64,000 nucleotides of DNA, from assembly GCF_963576545.1 (NCBI RefSeq), contig NW_026870532.1, forward strand, positions 744,001 to 808,000, given 5' to 3'. Shown here one piece after another: positions 50,918-63,430 of the stretch. Positions within the stretch are counted from its first letter, which is position 1. Each line of letters starts with the position of its first letter. The notes beneath the pieces were generated by a model that saw nothing but the letters and a program-made list of their open reading frames with translations, made no database searches and was not told the DNA's origin. The translations under genes were made by a program, and so were the position numbers. The stretch comes from Limanda limanda. Its lineage: Eukaryota > Chordata > Actinopteri > Pleuronectiformes > Pleuronectidae.

Positions 50918-53802
50918 TCTCTCCGACCTTCACAAAAAACGTTATTCAAGAATATCTCTTTCTCCTATGTGCTTTCATCCCTAACCCTAACCCTAACCCT
51001 TCCGAAAGTCGGAGAAGCTCAAGGATGGTACCGATCGATGCGCGCTACCCCATTTAGTGGGGGTAGAGCCTACTTGCAAGTCTCTCCGACCTTCACAAAA
51101 AAAGTTATTCAAGAATATCTCCTCAGATTTGGGGGAATTTCGTCGGTCGACCTCTTCCGAAGGTCGTACAAGCTCGGGGTGGTACCAATCGATCCGCAGG
51201 ACCCAAATTAGTCCAGATGCAACCACTTTCCAAGTCTCTCCGACCTTCACAAAAAAAGTTATTCAAGAATATCTCTTTCTCCTATGTGCTTTCATCCCTA
51301 ACCCTAACCCTAACCCTTCCGAAAGTCGGAGAAGCTCAAGGATGGTACCAATCGATGCGCGCTACCCCATTTAGTGGGGGTAGAGCCTACTTGCAAGTCT
51401 CTCCGACCTTCACAAAAAACGTTATTCAAGAATATCTCCTCAGATTTGGGGGAATTTCGTCGGTCGACCTCTTCCGAAGGTCGTACAAGCTCGGGGATGG
51501 TACCAATCGATCTGCAGGACCCAAATTAGTCCAGATGCAACCACTTTCCAAGTCTCTCCGACCTTCACAAAAAAAGTTATTCAAGAATATCTCTTTCTCC
51601 TATGTGCTTTCATCCCTAACCCTAACCCTAACCCTTCCGAAAGTCGGAGAAGCTCAAGGATGGTACCGATCGATGCGCGCTACCCCATTTAGTGGGGGTA
51701 GAGCCTACTTGCAAGTCTCTCCGACCTTCACAAAAAAAGTTATTCAAGAATATCTCTTTCTCCTATGTGCTTTCATCCCTAACCCTAACCCTAACCCTTC
51801 CGAAAGTCGGAGAAGCTCAAGGATGTTACCGATCGATGCGCGCTACCCCATTTAGTGGGGGTAGAGCCTACTTGCAAGTCTCTCCGACCTTCACAAAAAA
51901 AGTTATTCAAGAATATCTCCTCAGATTTGGGGGAATTTCGTCGGTCGACCTCTTCCGAAGGTCGTACAAGCTCGGGGATGGTACCAATCGATCTGCAGGA
52001 CCCAAATTAGTCCAGATGCAACCACTTTCCAAGTCTCTCCGACCTTCACAAAAAAAGTTATTCAAGAATATCTCTTTCTCCTATGTGCTTTCATCCCTAA
52101 CCCTAACCCTAACCCTTCCGAAAGTCGGAGAAGCTCAAGGATGGTACCGATCGATGCGCGCTACCCCATTTAGTGGGGGTAGAGCCTACTTGCAAGTCTC
52201 TCCGACCTTCACAAAAAAAGTTATTCAAGAATATCTCTTTCTCCTATGTGCTTTCATCCCTAACCCTAACCCTAACCCTTCCGAAAGTCGGAGAAGCTCA
52301 AGGATGGTACCGATCGATGCGCGCTACCCCATTTAGTGGGGGTAGAGCCTACTTGCAAGTCTCTCCGACCTTCACAAAAAACGTTATTCAAGAATATCTC
52401 TTTCTCCTATGTGCTTTCATCCCTAACCCTAACCCTAACCCTTCCGAAAGTCGGAGAAGCTCAAGGATGGTACCGATCGATGCGCGCTACCCCATTTAGT
52501 GGGGGTAGAGCCTACTTGCAAGTCTCTCCGACCTTCACAAAAAAAGTTATTCAAGAATATCTCCTCAGATTTGGGGGAATTTCGTCGGTCGACCTCTTCC
52601 GAAGGTCGTACAAGCTCGGGGATGGTACCAATCGATCCGCAGGACCCAAATTAGTCCAGATGCAGCCACTTTCCAAGTCTCTCCGACCTTCACAAAAAAA
52701 GTTATTCAAGAATATCTCTTTCTCCTATGTGCTTTCATCCCTAACCCTAACCCTAACCCTTCCGAAAGTCGGAGAAGCTCAAGGATGGTACCGATCGATG
52801 CGCGCTACCCCATTTAGTGGGGGTAGAGCCTACTTGCAAGTCTCTCCGACCTTCACAAAAAAAGTTATTCAAGAATATCTCTTTCTCCTATGTGCTTTCA
52901 TCCCTAACCCTAACCCTAACCCTTCCGAAAGTCGGAGAAGCTCAAGGATGGTACCGATCGATGCGCGCTACCCCATTTAGTGGGGGTAGAGCCTACTTGC
53001 AAGTCTCTCCGACCTTCACAAAAAACGTTATTCAAGAATATCTCTTTCTCCTATGTGCTTTCATCCCTAACCCTAACCCTAACCCTTCCGAAAGTCGGAG
53101 AAGCTCAAGGATGGTACCGATCGATGCGCGCTACCCCATTTAGTGGGGGTAGAGCCTACTTGCAAGTCTCTCCGACCTTCACAAAAAAAGTTATTCAAGA
53201 ATATCTCCTCAGATTTGGGGGAATTTCGTCGGTCGACCTCTTCCGAAGGTCGTACAAGCTCGGGGATGGTACCAATCGATCCGCAGGACCCAAATTAGTC
53301 CAGATGCAACCACTTTCCAAGTCTCTCCGACCTTCACAAAAAAAGTTATTCAAGAATATCTCTTTCTCCTATGTGCTTTCATCCCTAACCCTAACCCTAA
53401 CCCTTCCGAAAGTCGGAGAAGCTCAAGGATGGTACCGATCGATGCGCGCTACCCCATTTAGTGGGGGTAGAGCCTACTTGCAAGTCTCTCCGACCTTCAC
53501 AAAAAAAGTTATTCAAGAATATCTCCTCAGATTTGGGGGAATTTCGTCGGTCGACCTCTTCCGAAGGTCGTACAAGCTCGGGGATGGTACCAATCGATCT
53601 GCAGGACCCAAATTAGTCCAGATGCAACCACTTTCCAAGTCTCTCCGACCTTCACAAAAAAAGTTATTCAAGAATATCTCTTTCTCCTATGTGCTTTCAT
53701 CCCTAACCCTAACCCTAACCCTTCCGAAAGTCGGAGAAGCTCAAGGATGGTACCGATCGATGCGCGCTACCCCATTTAGTGGGGGTAGAGCCTACTTGCA
53801 AG
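50918..53802 (+). repeat. A(BA)2 run plus a 2087-bp block (1,0,1,0,2)
   Basis: 50918-51715 is a 798-bp run with the 1-bp deletion. 51716-53802 matches the 2087-bp block of 33582-35668 in run order and is entered through the same GGATGTTACC marker (51826). It shows the block has moved or been copied at least 18 kb along the array. Confidence 0.82.
51081..51234 (+). repeat. 154-bp B unit with a 1-bp deletion
   Basis: CTCGGGGATGG has become CTCGGGGTGG at 51179-51180. This is the only single-base length change I found among 400 units. It lies just before the left edge of a 2087-bp block. Confidence 0.92.
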
Positions 53803-56800
53803 TCTCTCCGACCTTCACAAAAAAAGTTATTCAAGAATATCTCTTTCTCCTATGTGCTTTCATCCCTAACCCTAACCCTAACCCTTCCGAAAGTCGGAGA
53901 AGCTCAAGGATGGTACCGATCGATGCGCGCAACCCGATTTAGTGGGGGTAGAGCCTACTTGCAAGTCTCTCCGACCTTCACAAAAAAAGTTATTCAAGAA
54001 TATCTCCTCAGATTTGGGGGAATTTCGTCGGTCGACCTCTTCCGAAGGTCGTACAAGCTCGGGGATGGTACCAATCGATCCGCAGGACCCAAATTAGTCA
54101 AGATGCAACCACTTTCCAAGTCTCTCCGACCTTCACAAAAAAAGTTATTCAAGAATATCTCTTTCTCCTATGTGCTTTCATCCCTAACCCTAACCCTAAC
54201 CCTTCCGAAAGTCGGAGAAGCTCAAGGATGGTACCGATCGATGCGCGCTACCCCATTTAGTGGGGGTAGAGCCTACTTGCAAGTCTCTCCGACCTTCACA
54301 AAAAACGTTATTCAAGAATATCTCTTTCTCCTATGTGCTTTCATCCCTAACCCTAACCCTAACCCTTCCGAAAGTCGGAGAAGCTCAAGGATGGTACCGA
54401 TCGATGCGCGCTACCCCATTTAGTGGGGGTAGAGCCTACTTGCAAGTCTCTCCGACCTTCACAAAAAAAGTTATTCAAGAATATCTCCTCAGATTTGGGG
54501 GAATTTCGTCGGTCGACCTCTTCCGAAGGTCGTACAAGCTCGGGGATGGTACCAATCGATCCGCAGGACCCAAATTAGTCCAGATGCAACCACTTTCCAA
54601 GTCTCTCCGACCTTCACAAAAAAAGTTATTCAAGAATATCTCTTTCTCCTATGTGCTTTCATCCCTAACCCTAACCCTAACCCTTCCGAAAGTCGGAGAA
54701 GCTCAAGGATGGTACCGATCGATGCGCGCTACCCCATTTAGTGGGGGTAGAGCCTACTTGCAAGTCTCTCCGACCTTCACAAAAAAAGTTATTCAAGAAT
54801 ATCTCTTTCTCCTATGTGCTTTCATCCCTAACCCTAACCCTAACCCTTCCGAAAGTCGGAGAAGCTCAAGGATGGTACCGATCGATGCGCGCAACCCGAT
54901 TTAGTGGGGGTAGAGCCTACTTGCAAGTCTCTCCGACCTTCACAAAAAAAGTTATTCAAGAATATCTCCTCAGATTTGGGGGAATTTCGTCGGTCGACCT
55001 CTTCCGAAGGTCGTACAAGCTCGGGGATGGTACCAATCGATCCGCAGGACCCAAATTAGTCAAGATGCAACCACTTTCCAAGTCTCTCCGACCTTCACAA
55101 AAAAAGTTATTCAAGAATATCTCTTTCTCCTATGTGCTTTCATCCCTAACCCTAACCCTAACCCTTCCGAAAGTCGGAGAAGCTCAAGGATGGTACCGAT
55201 CGATGCGCGCTACCCCATTTAGTGGGGGTAGAGCCTACTTGCAAGTCTCTCCGACCTTCACAAAAAAAGTTATTCAAGAATATCTCTTTCTCCTATGTGC
55301 TTTCATCCCTAACCCTAACCCTAACCCTTCCGAAAGTCTGAGAAGCTCAAGGATGGTACCGATCGATGCGCGCTACCCCATTTAGTGGGGGTAGAGCCTA
55401 CTTGCAAGTCTCTCCGACCTTCACAAAAAAAGTTATTCAAGAATATCTCCTCAGATTTGGGGGAATTTCGTCGGTCGACCTCTTCCGAAGGTCGTACAAG
55501 CTCGGGGATGGTACCAATCGATCCGCAGGACCCAAATTAGTCCAGATGCAACCACTTTCCAAGTCTCTCCGACCTTCACAAAAAAAGTTATTCAAGAATA
55601 TCTCTTTCTCCTATGTGCTTTCATCCCTAACCCTAACCCTAACCCTTCCGAAAGTCGGAGAAGCTCAAGGATGGTACCGATCGATGCGCGCTACCCCATT
55701 TAGTGGGGGTAGAGCCTACTTGCAAGTCTCTCCGACCTTCACAAAAAAAGTTATTCAAGAATATCTCTTTCTCCTATGTGCTTTCATCCCTAACCCTAAC
55801 CCTAACCCTTCCGAAAGTCGGAGAAGCTCAAGGATGGTACCGATCGATGCGCGCAACCCCATTTAGTGGGGGTAGAGCCTACTTGCAAGTCTCTCCGACC
55901 TTCACAAAAAAAGTTATTCAAGAATATCTCCTCAGATTTGGGGGAATTTCGTCGGTCGACCTCTTCCGAAGGTCGTACAAGCTCGGGGATGGTACCAATC
56001 GATCCGCAGGACCCAAATTAGTCCAGATGCAACCACTTTTCAAGTCTCTCCGACCTTCACAAAAAAAGTTATTCAAGAATATCTCTTTCTCCTATGTGCT
56101 TTCATCCCTAACCCTAACCCTAACCCTTCCGAAAGTCGGAAAAGCTCAAGGATGGTACCGATCGATGCGCGCTACCCCATTTAGTGGGGGTAGAGCCTAC
56201 TTGCAAGTCTCTCCGACCTTCACAAAAAAAGTTATTCAAGAATATCTCTTTCTCCTATGTGCTTTCATCCCTAACCCTAACCCTAACCCTTCCGAAAGTC
56301 GGAGAAGCTCAAGGATGGTACCGATCGATGCGCGCTACCCCATTTAGTGGGGGTAGAGCCTACTTGCAAGTCTCTCCGACCTTCACAAAAAACGTTATTC
56401 AAGAATATCTCTTTCTCCTATGTGCTTTCATCCCTAACCCTAACCCTAACCCTTCCGAAAGTCGGAGAAGCTCAAGGATGGTACCGATCGATGCGCGCTA
56501 CCCTATTTAGTGGGGGTAGAGCCTACTTGCAAGTCTCTCCGACCTTCACAAAAAAAGTTATTCAAGAATATCTCCTCAGATTTGGGGGAATTTCGTCGGT
56601 CGACCTCTTCCGAAGGTCGTACAAGCTCGGGGATGGTACCAATCGATCCGCAGGACCCAAATTAGTCCAGATGCAGCCACTTTCCAAGTCTCTCCGACCT
56701 TCACAAAAAAAGTTATTCAAGAATATCTCTTTCTCCTATGTGCTTTCATCCCTAACCCTAACCCTAACCCTTCCGAAAGTCGGAGAAGCTCAAGGATGGT

Positions 56801-57014
56801 ACCGATCGATGCGCGATACCCCATTTAGTGGGGGTAGAGCCTACTTGCAAGTCTCTCCGACCTTCAAAAAAAAAGTTATTCAAGAATATCTCTTTCTCCT
56901 ATGTGCTTTCATCCCTAACCCTAACCCTAACCCTTCCGAAAGTCGGAGAAGCTCAAGGATGGTACCGATCGATGCGCGCTACCCCATTTAGTGGGGGTAG
57001 AGCCTACTTGCAAG
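53803..57014 (+). repeat. 3212-bp duplicated segment (right copy, +7385)
   Basis: Markers at 53936, 54100, 54898, 55062, 55339, 56040 and 56514 match the left copy. It contains one copy of the 1288-bp unit rather than two. Confidence 0.9.
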
Positions 57015-59900
57015 TCTCTCCGACCTTCACAAAAAACGTTATTCAAGAATATCTCTTTCTCCTATGTGCTTTCATCCCTAACCCTAACCCTAACCCTTCC
57101 GAAAGTCGGAGAAGCTCAAGGATGGTACCGATCGATGCGCGCTACCCCATTTAGTGGGGGTAGAGCCTACTTGCAAGTCTCTCCGACCTTCACAAAAAAA
57201 GTTATTCAAGAATATCTCCTCAGATTTGGGGGAATTTCGTCGGTCGACCTCTTCCGAAGGTCGTACAACCTCGGGGATGGTACCAATCGATCCGCAGGAC
57301 CCAAATTAGTCCAGATGCAACCACTTTCCAAGTCTCTCCGACCTTCACAAAAAAAGTTATTCAAGAATATCTCTTTCTCCTATGTGCTTTCATCCCTAAC
57401 CCTAACCCTAACCCTTCCGAAAGTCGGAGAAGCTCAAGGATGGTACCGATCGATGCGCGCTACCCCATTTAGTGGGGGTAGAGCCTACTTGCAAGTCTCT
57501 CCGACCTTCACAAAAAACGTTATTCAAGAATATCTCCTCAGATTTGGGGGAATTTCGTCGGTCGACCTCTTCCGAAGGTCGTACAAGCTCGGGGATGGTA
57601 CCAATCGATCTGCAGGACCCAAATTAGTCCAGATGCAACCACTTTCCAAGTCTCTCCGACCTTCACAAAAAAAGTTATTCAAGAATATCTCTTTCTCCTA
57701 TGTGCTTTCATCCCTAACCCTAACCCTAACCCTTCCGAAAGTCGGAGAAGCTCAAGGATGGTACCGATCGATGCGCGCTACCCCATTTAGTGGGGGTAGA
57801 GCCTACTTGCAAGTCTCTCCGACCTTCACAAAAAAAGTTATTCAAGAATATCTCTTTCTCCTATGTGCTTTCATCCCTAACCCTAACCCTAACCCTTCCG
57901 AAAGTCGGAGAAGCTCAAGGATGTTACCGATCGATGCGCGCTACCCCATTTAGTGGGGGTAGAGCCTACTTGCAAGTCTCTCCGACCTTCACAAAAAAAG
58001 TTATTCAAGAATATCTCCTCAGATTTGGGGGAATTTCGTCGGTCGACCTCTTCCGAAGGTCGTACAAGCTCGGGGATGGTACCAATCGATCTGCAGGACC
58101 CAAATTAGTCCAGATGCAACCACTTTCCAAGTCTCTCCGACCTTCACAAAAAAAGTTATTCAAGAATATCTCTTTCTCCTATGTGCTTTCATCCCTAACC
58201 CTAACCCTAACCCTTCCGAAAGTCGGAGAAGCTCAAGGATGGTACCGATCGATGCGCGCTACCCCATTTAGTGGGGGTAGAGCCTACTTGCAAGTCTCTC
58301 CGACCTTCACAAAAAAAGTTATTCAAGAATATCTCTTTCTCCTATGTGCTTTCATCCCTAACCCTAACCCTAACCCTTCCGAAAGTCGGAGAAGCTCAAG
58401 GATGGTACCGATCGATGCGCGCTACCCCATTTAGTGGGGGTAGAGCCTACTTGCAAGTCTCTCCGACCTTCACAAAAAACGTTATTCAAGAATATCTCTT
58501 TCTCCTATGTGCTTTCATCCCTAACCCTAACCCTAACCCTTCCGAAAGTCGGAGAAGCTCAAGGATGGTACCGATCGATGCGCGCTACCCCATTTAGTGG
58601 GAGTAGAGCCTACTTGCAAGTCTCTCCGACCTTCACAAAAAAAGTTATTCAAGAATATCTCCTCAGATTTGGGGGAATTTCGTCGGTCGACCTCTTCCGA
58701 AGGTCGTACAAGCTCGGGGATGGTACCAATCGATCCGCAGGACCCAAATTAGTCCAGATGCAGCCACTTTCCAAGTCTCTCCGACCTTCACAAAAAAAGT
58801 TATTCAAGAATATCTCTTTCTCCTATGTGCTTTCATCCCTAACCCTAACCCTAACCCTTCCGAAAGTCGGAGAAGCTCAAGGATGGTACCGATCGATGCG
58901 CGCTACCCCATTTAGTGGGGGTAGAGCCTACTTGCAAGTCTCTCCGACCTTCACAAAAAAAGTTATTCAAGAATATCTCTTTCTCCTATGTGCTTTCATC
59001 CCTAACCCTAACCCTAACCCTTCCGAAAGTCGGAGAAGCTCAAGGATGGTACCGATCGATGCGCGCTACCCCATTTAGTGGGGGTAGAGCCTACTTGCAA
59101 GTCTCTCCGACCTTCACAAAAAACGTTATTCAAGAATATCTCTTTCTCCTATGTGCTTTCATCCCTAACCCTAACCCTAACCCTTCCGAAAGTCGGAGAA
59201 GCTCAAGGATGGTACCGATCGATGCGCGCTACCCCATTTAGTGGGGGTAGAGCCTACTTGCAAGTCTCTCCGACCTTCACAAAAAAAGTTATTCAAGAAT
59301 ATCTCCTCAGATTTGGGGGAATTTCGTCGGTCGACCTCTTCCGAAGGTCGTACAAGCTCGGGGATGGTACCAATCGATCCGCAGGACCCAAATTAGTCCA
59401 GATGCAACCACTTTCCAAGTCTCTCCGACCTTCACAAAAAAAGTTATTCAAGAATATCTCTTTCTCCTATGTGCTTTCATCCCTAACCCTAACCCTAACC
59501 CTTCCGAAAGTCGGAGAAGCTCAAGGATGGTACCGATCGATGCGCGCTACCCCATTTAGTGGGGGTAGAGCCTACTTGCAAGTCTCTCCGACCTTCACAA
59601 AAAAAGTTATTCAAGAATATCTCCTCAGATTTGGGGGAATTTCGTCGGTCGACCTCTTCCGAAGGTCGTACAAGCTCGGGGATGGTACCAATCGATCTGC
59701 AGGACCCAAATTAGTCCAGATGCAACCACTTTCCAAGTCTCTCCGACCTTCACAAAAAAAGTTATTCAAGAATATCTCTTTCTCCTATGTGCTTTCATCC
59801 CTAACCCTAACCCTAACCCTTCCGAAAGTCGGAGAAGCTCAAGGATGGTACCGATCGATGCGCGCTACCCCATTTAGTGGGGGTAGAGCCTACTTGCAAG
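55727..59900 (+). repeat. 4174-bp higher-order repeat, copy 1
   Basis: Run order 1,0,1,0,2,1,0,1,0,2. Markers: CTTTTCAAG at 56040, TACAACCTCGG at 57269, GGATGTTACC at 57924. It fuses the 1288-bp unit with a 799-bp run and a 2087-bp block (57814-59900). Confidence 0.9.
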
Positions 59901-62900
59901 TCTCTCCGACCTTCACAAAAAAAGTTATTTAAGAATATCTCTTTCTCCTATGTGCTTTCATCCCTAACCCTAACCCTAACCCTTCCGAAAGTCGGAGAAG
60001 CTCAAGGATGGTACCGATCGATGCGCGCTACCCCATTTAGTGGGGGTAGAGCCTACTTGCAAGTCTCTCCGACCTTCACAAAAAAAGTTATTCAAGAATA
60101 TCTCCTCAGATTTGGGGGAATTTCGTCGGTCGACCTCTTCCGAAGGTCGTACAAGCTCGGGGATGGTACCAATCGATCCGCAGGACCCAAATTAGTCCAG
60201 ATGCAACCACTTTTCAAGTCTCTCCGACCTTCACAAAAAAAGTTATTCAAGAATATCTCTTTCTCCTATGTGCTTTCATCCCTAACCCTAACCCTAACCC
60301 TTCCGAAAGTCGGAAAAGCTCAAGGATGGTACCGATCGATGCGCGCTACCCCATTTAGTGGGGGTAGAGCCTACTTGCAAGTCTCTCCGACCTTCACAAA
60401 AAAAGTTATTCAAGAATATCTCTTTCTCCTATGTGCTTTCATCCCTAACCCTAACCCTAACCCTTCCGAAAGTCGGAGAAGCTCAAGGATGGTACCGATC
60501 GATGCGCGCTACCCCATTTAGTGGGGGTAGAGCCTACTTGCAAGTCTCTCCGACCTTCACAAAAAACGTTATTCAAGAATATCTCTTTCTCCTATGTGCT
60601 TTCATCCCTAACCCTAACCCTAACCCTTCCGAAAGTCGGAGAAGCTCAAGGATGGTACCGATCGATGCGCGCTACCCTATTTAGTGGGGGTAGAGCCTAC
60701 TTGCAAGTCTCTCCGACCTTCACAAAAAAAGTTATTCAAGAATATCTCCTCAGATTTGGGGGAATTTCGTCGGTCGACCTCTTCCGAAGGTCGTACAAGC
60801 TCGGGGATGGTACCAATCGATCCGCAGGACCCAAATTAGTCCAGATGCAGCCACTTTCCAAGTCTCTCCGACCTTCACAAAAAAAGTTATTCAAGAATAT
60901 CTCTTTCTCCTATGTGCTTTCATCCCTAACCCTAACCCTAACCCTTCCGAAAGTCGGAGAAGCTCAAGGATGGTACCGATCGATGCGCGATACCCCATTT
61001 AGTGGGGGTAGAGCCTACTTGCAAGTCTCTCCGACCTTCAAAAAAAAAGTTATTCAAGAATATCTCTTTCTCCTATGTGCTTTCATCCCTAACCCTAACC
61101 CTAACCCTTCCGAAAGTCGGAGAAGCTCAAGGATGGTACCGATCGATGCGCGCTACCCCATTTAGTGGGGGTAGAGCCTACTTGCAAGTCTCTCCGACCT
61201 TCACAAAAAACGTTATTCAAGAATATCTCTTTCTCCTATGTGCTTTCATCCCTAACCCTAACCCTAACCCTTCCGAAAGTCGGAGAAGCTCAAGGATGGT
61301 ACCGATCGATGCGCGCTACCCCATTTAGTGGGGGTAGAGCCTACTTGCAAGTCTCTCCGACCTTCACAAAAAAAGTTATTCAAGAATATCTCCTCAGATT
61401 TGGGGGAATTTCGTCGGTCGACCTCTTCCGAAGGTCGTACAACCTCGGGGATGGTACCAATCGATCCGCAGGACCCAAATTAGTCCAGATGCAACCACTT
61501 TCCAAGTCTCTCCGACCTTCACAAAAAAAGTTATTCAAGAATATCTCTTTCTCCTATGTGCTTTCATCCCTAACCCTAACCCTAACCCTTCCGAAAGTCG
61601 GAGAAGCTCAAGGATGGTACCGATCGATGCGCGCTACCCCATTTAGTGGGGGTAGAGCCTACTTGCAAGTCTCTCCGACCTTCACAAAAAACGTTATTCA
61701 AGAATATCTCCTCAGATTTGGGGGAATTTCGTCGGTCGACCTCTTCCGAAGGTCGTACAAGCTCGGGGATGGTACCAATCGATCTGCAGGACCCAAATTA
61801 GTCCAGATGCAACCACTTTCCAAGTCTCTCCGACCTTCACAAAAAAAGTTATTCAAGAATATCTCTTTCTCCTATGTGCTTTCATCCCTAACCCTAACCC
61901 TAACCCTTCCGAAAGTCGGAGAAGCTCAAGGATGGTACCGATCGATGCGCGCTACCCCATTTAGTGGGGGTAGAGCCTACTTGCAAGTCTCTCCGACCTT
62001 CACAAAAAAAGTTATTCAAGAATATCTCTTTCTCCTATGTGCTTTCATCCCTAACCCTAACCCTAACCCTTCCGAAAGTCGGAGAAGCTCAAGGATGTTA
62101 CCGATCGATGCGCGCTACCCCATTTAGTGGGGGTAGAGCCTACTTGCAAGTCTCTCCGACCTTCACAAAAAAAGTTATTCAAGAATATCTCCTCAGATTT
62201 GGGGGAATTTCGTCGGTCGACCTCTTCCGAAGGTCGTACAAGCTCGGGGATGGTACCAATCGATCTGCAGGACCCAAATTAGTCCAGATGCAACCACTTT
62301 CCAAGTCTCTCCGACCTTCACAAAAAAAGTTATTCAAGAATATCTCTTTCTCCTATGTGCTTTCATCCCTAACCCTAACCCTAACCCTTCCGAAAGTCGG
62401 AGAAGCTCAAGGATGGTACCGATCGATGCGCGCTACCCCATTTAGTGGGGGTAGAGCCTACTTGCAAGTCTCTCCGACCTTCACAAAAAAAGTTATTCAA
62501 GAATATCTCTTTCTCCTATGTGCTTTCATCCCTAACCCTAACCCTAACCCTTCCGAAAGTCGGAGAAGCTCAAGGATGGTACCGATCGATGCGCGCTACC
62601 CCATTTAGTGGGGGTAGAGCCTACTTGCAAGTCTCTCCGACCTTCACAAAAAACGTTATTCAAGAATATCTCTTTCTCCTATGTGCTTTCATCCCTAACC
62701 CTAACCCTAACCCTTCCGAAAGTCGGAGAAGCTCAAGGATGGTACCGATCGATGCGCGCTACCCCATTTAGTGGGGGTAGAGCCTACTTGCAAGTCTCTC
62801 CGACCTTCACAAAAAAAGTTATTCAAGAATATCTCCTCAGATTTGGGGGAATTTCGTCGGTCGACCTCTTCCGAAGGTCGTACAAGCTCGGGGATGGTAC

Positions 62901-63430
62901 CAATCGATCCGCAGGACCCAAATTAGTCCAGATGCAACCACTTTCCAAGTCTCTCCGACCTTCACAAAAAAAGTTATTCAAGAATATCTCTTTCTCCTAT
63001 GTGCTTTCATCCCTAACCCTAACCCTAACCCTTCCGAAAGTCGGAGAAGCTCAAGGATGGTACCGATCGATGCGCGCTACCCCATTTAGTGGGGGTAGAG
63101 CCTACTTGCAAGTCTCTCCGACCTTCACAAAAAAAGTTATTCAAGAATATCTCCTCAGATTTGGGGGAATTTCGTCGGTCGACCTCTTCCGAAGGTCGTA
63201 CAAGCTCGGGGATGGTACCAATCGATCTGCAGGACCCAAATTAGTCCAGATGCAACCACTTTCCAAGTCTCTCCGACCTTCACAAAAAAAGTTATTCAAG
63301 AATATCTCTTTCTCCTATGTGCTTTCATCCCTAACCCTAACCCTAACCCTTCCGAAAGTCGGAGAAGCTCAAGGATGGTACCGATCGATGCGCGCTACCC
63401 CATTTAGTGGGGGTAGAGCCTACTTGCAAG
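59901..63430 (+). repeat. 4174-bp higher-order repeat, copy 2, with a 644-bp deletion
   Basis: Run order 1,0,1,0,2,1,0,2. Markers at 60214, 61443 and 62098 are 4174 bp from those of copy 1. After about 62631 the offset falls to 3530 because a (1,0) pair of runs, 644 bp, is missing. The rare TTATTTAAG change occurs at 59930 and again at 63460, 3530 bp apart, showing that it flanks the copy. Confidence 0.9.

Noticed and set aside
50993..51250. Minus-strand open frame of 85 codons
   Set aside because: It exists only because the 1-bp deletion at 51179 shifts the frame in one B unit. Its sequence is the reverse complement of satellite.
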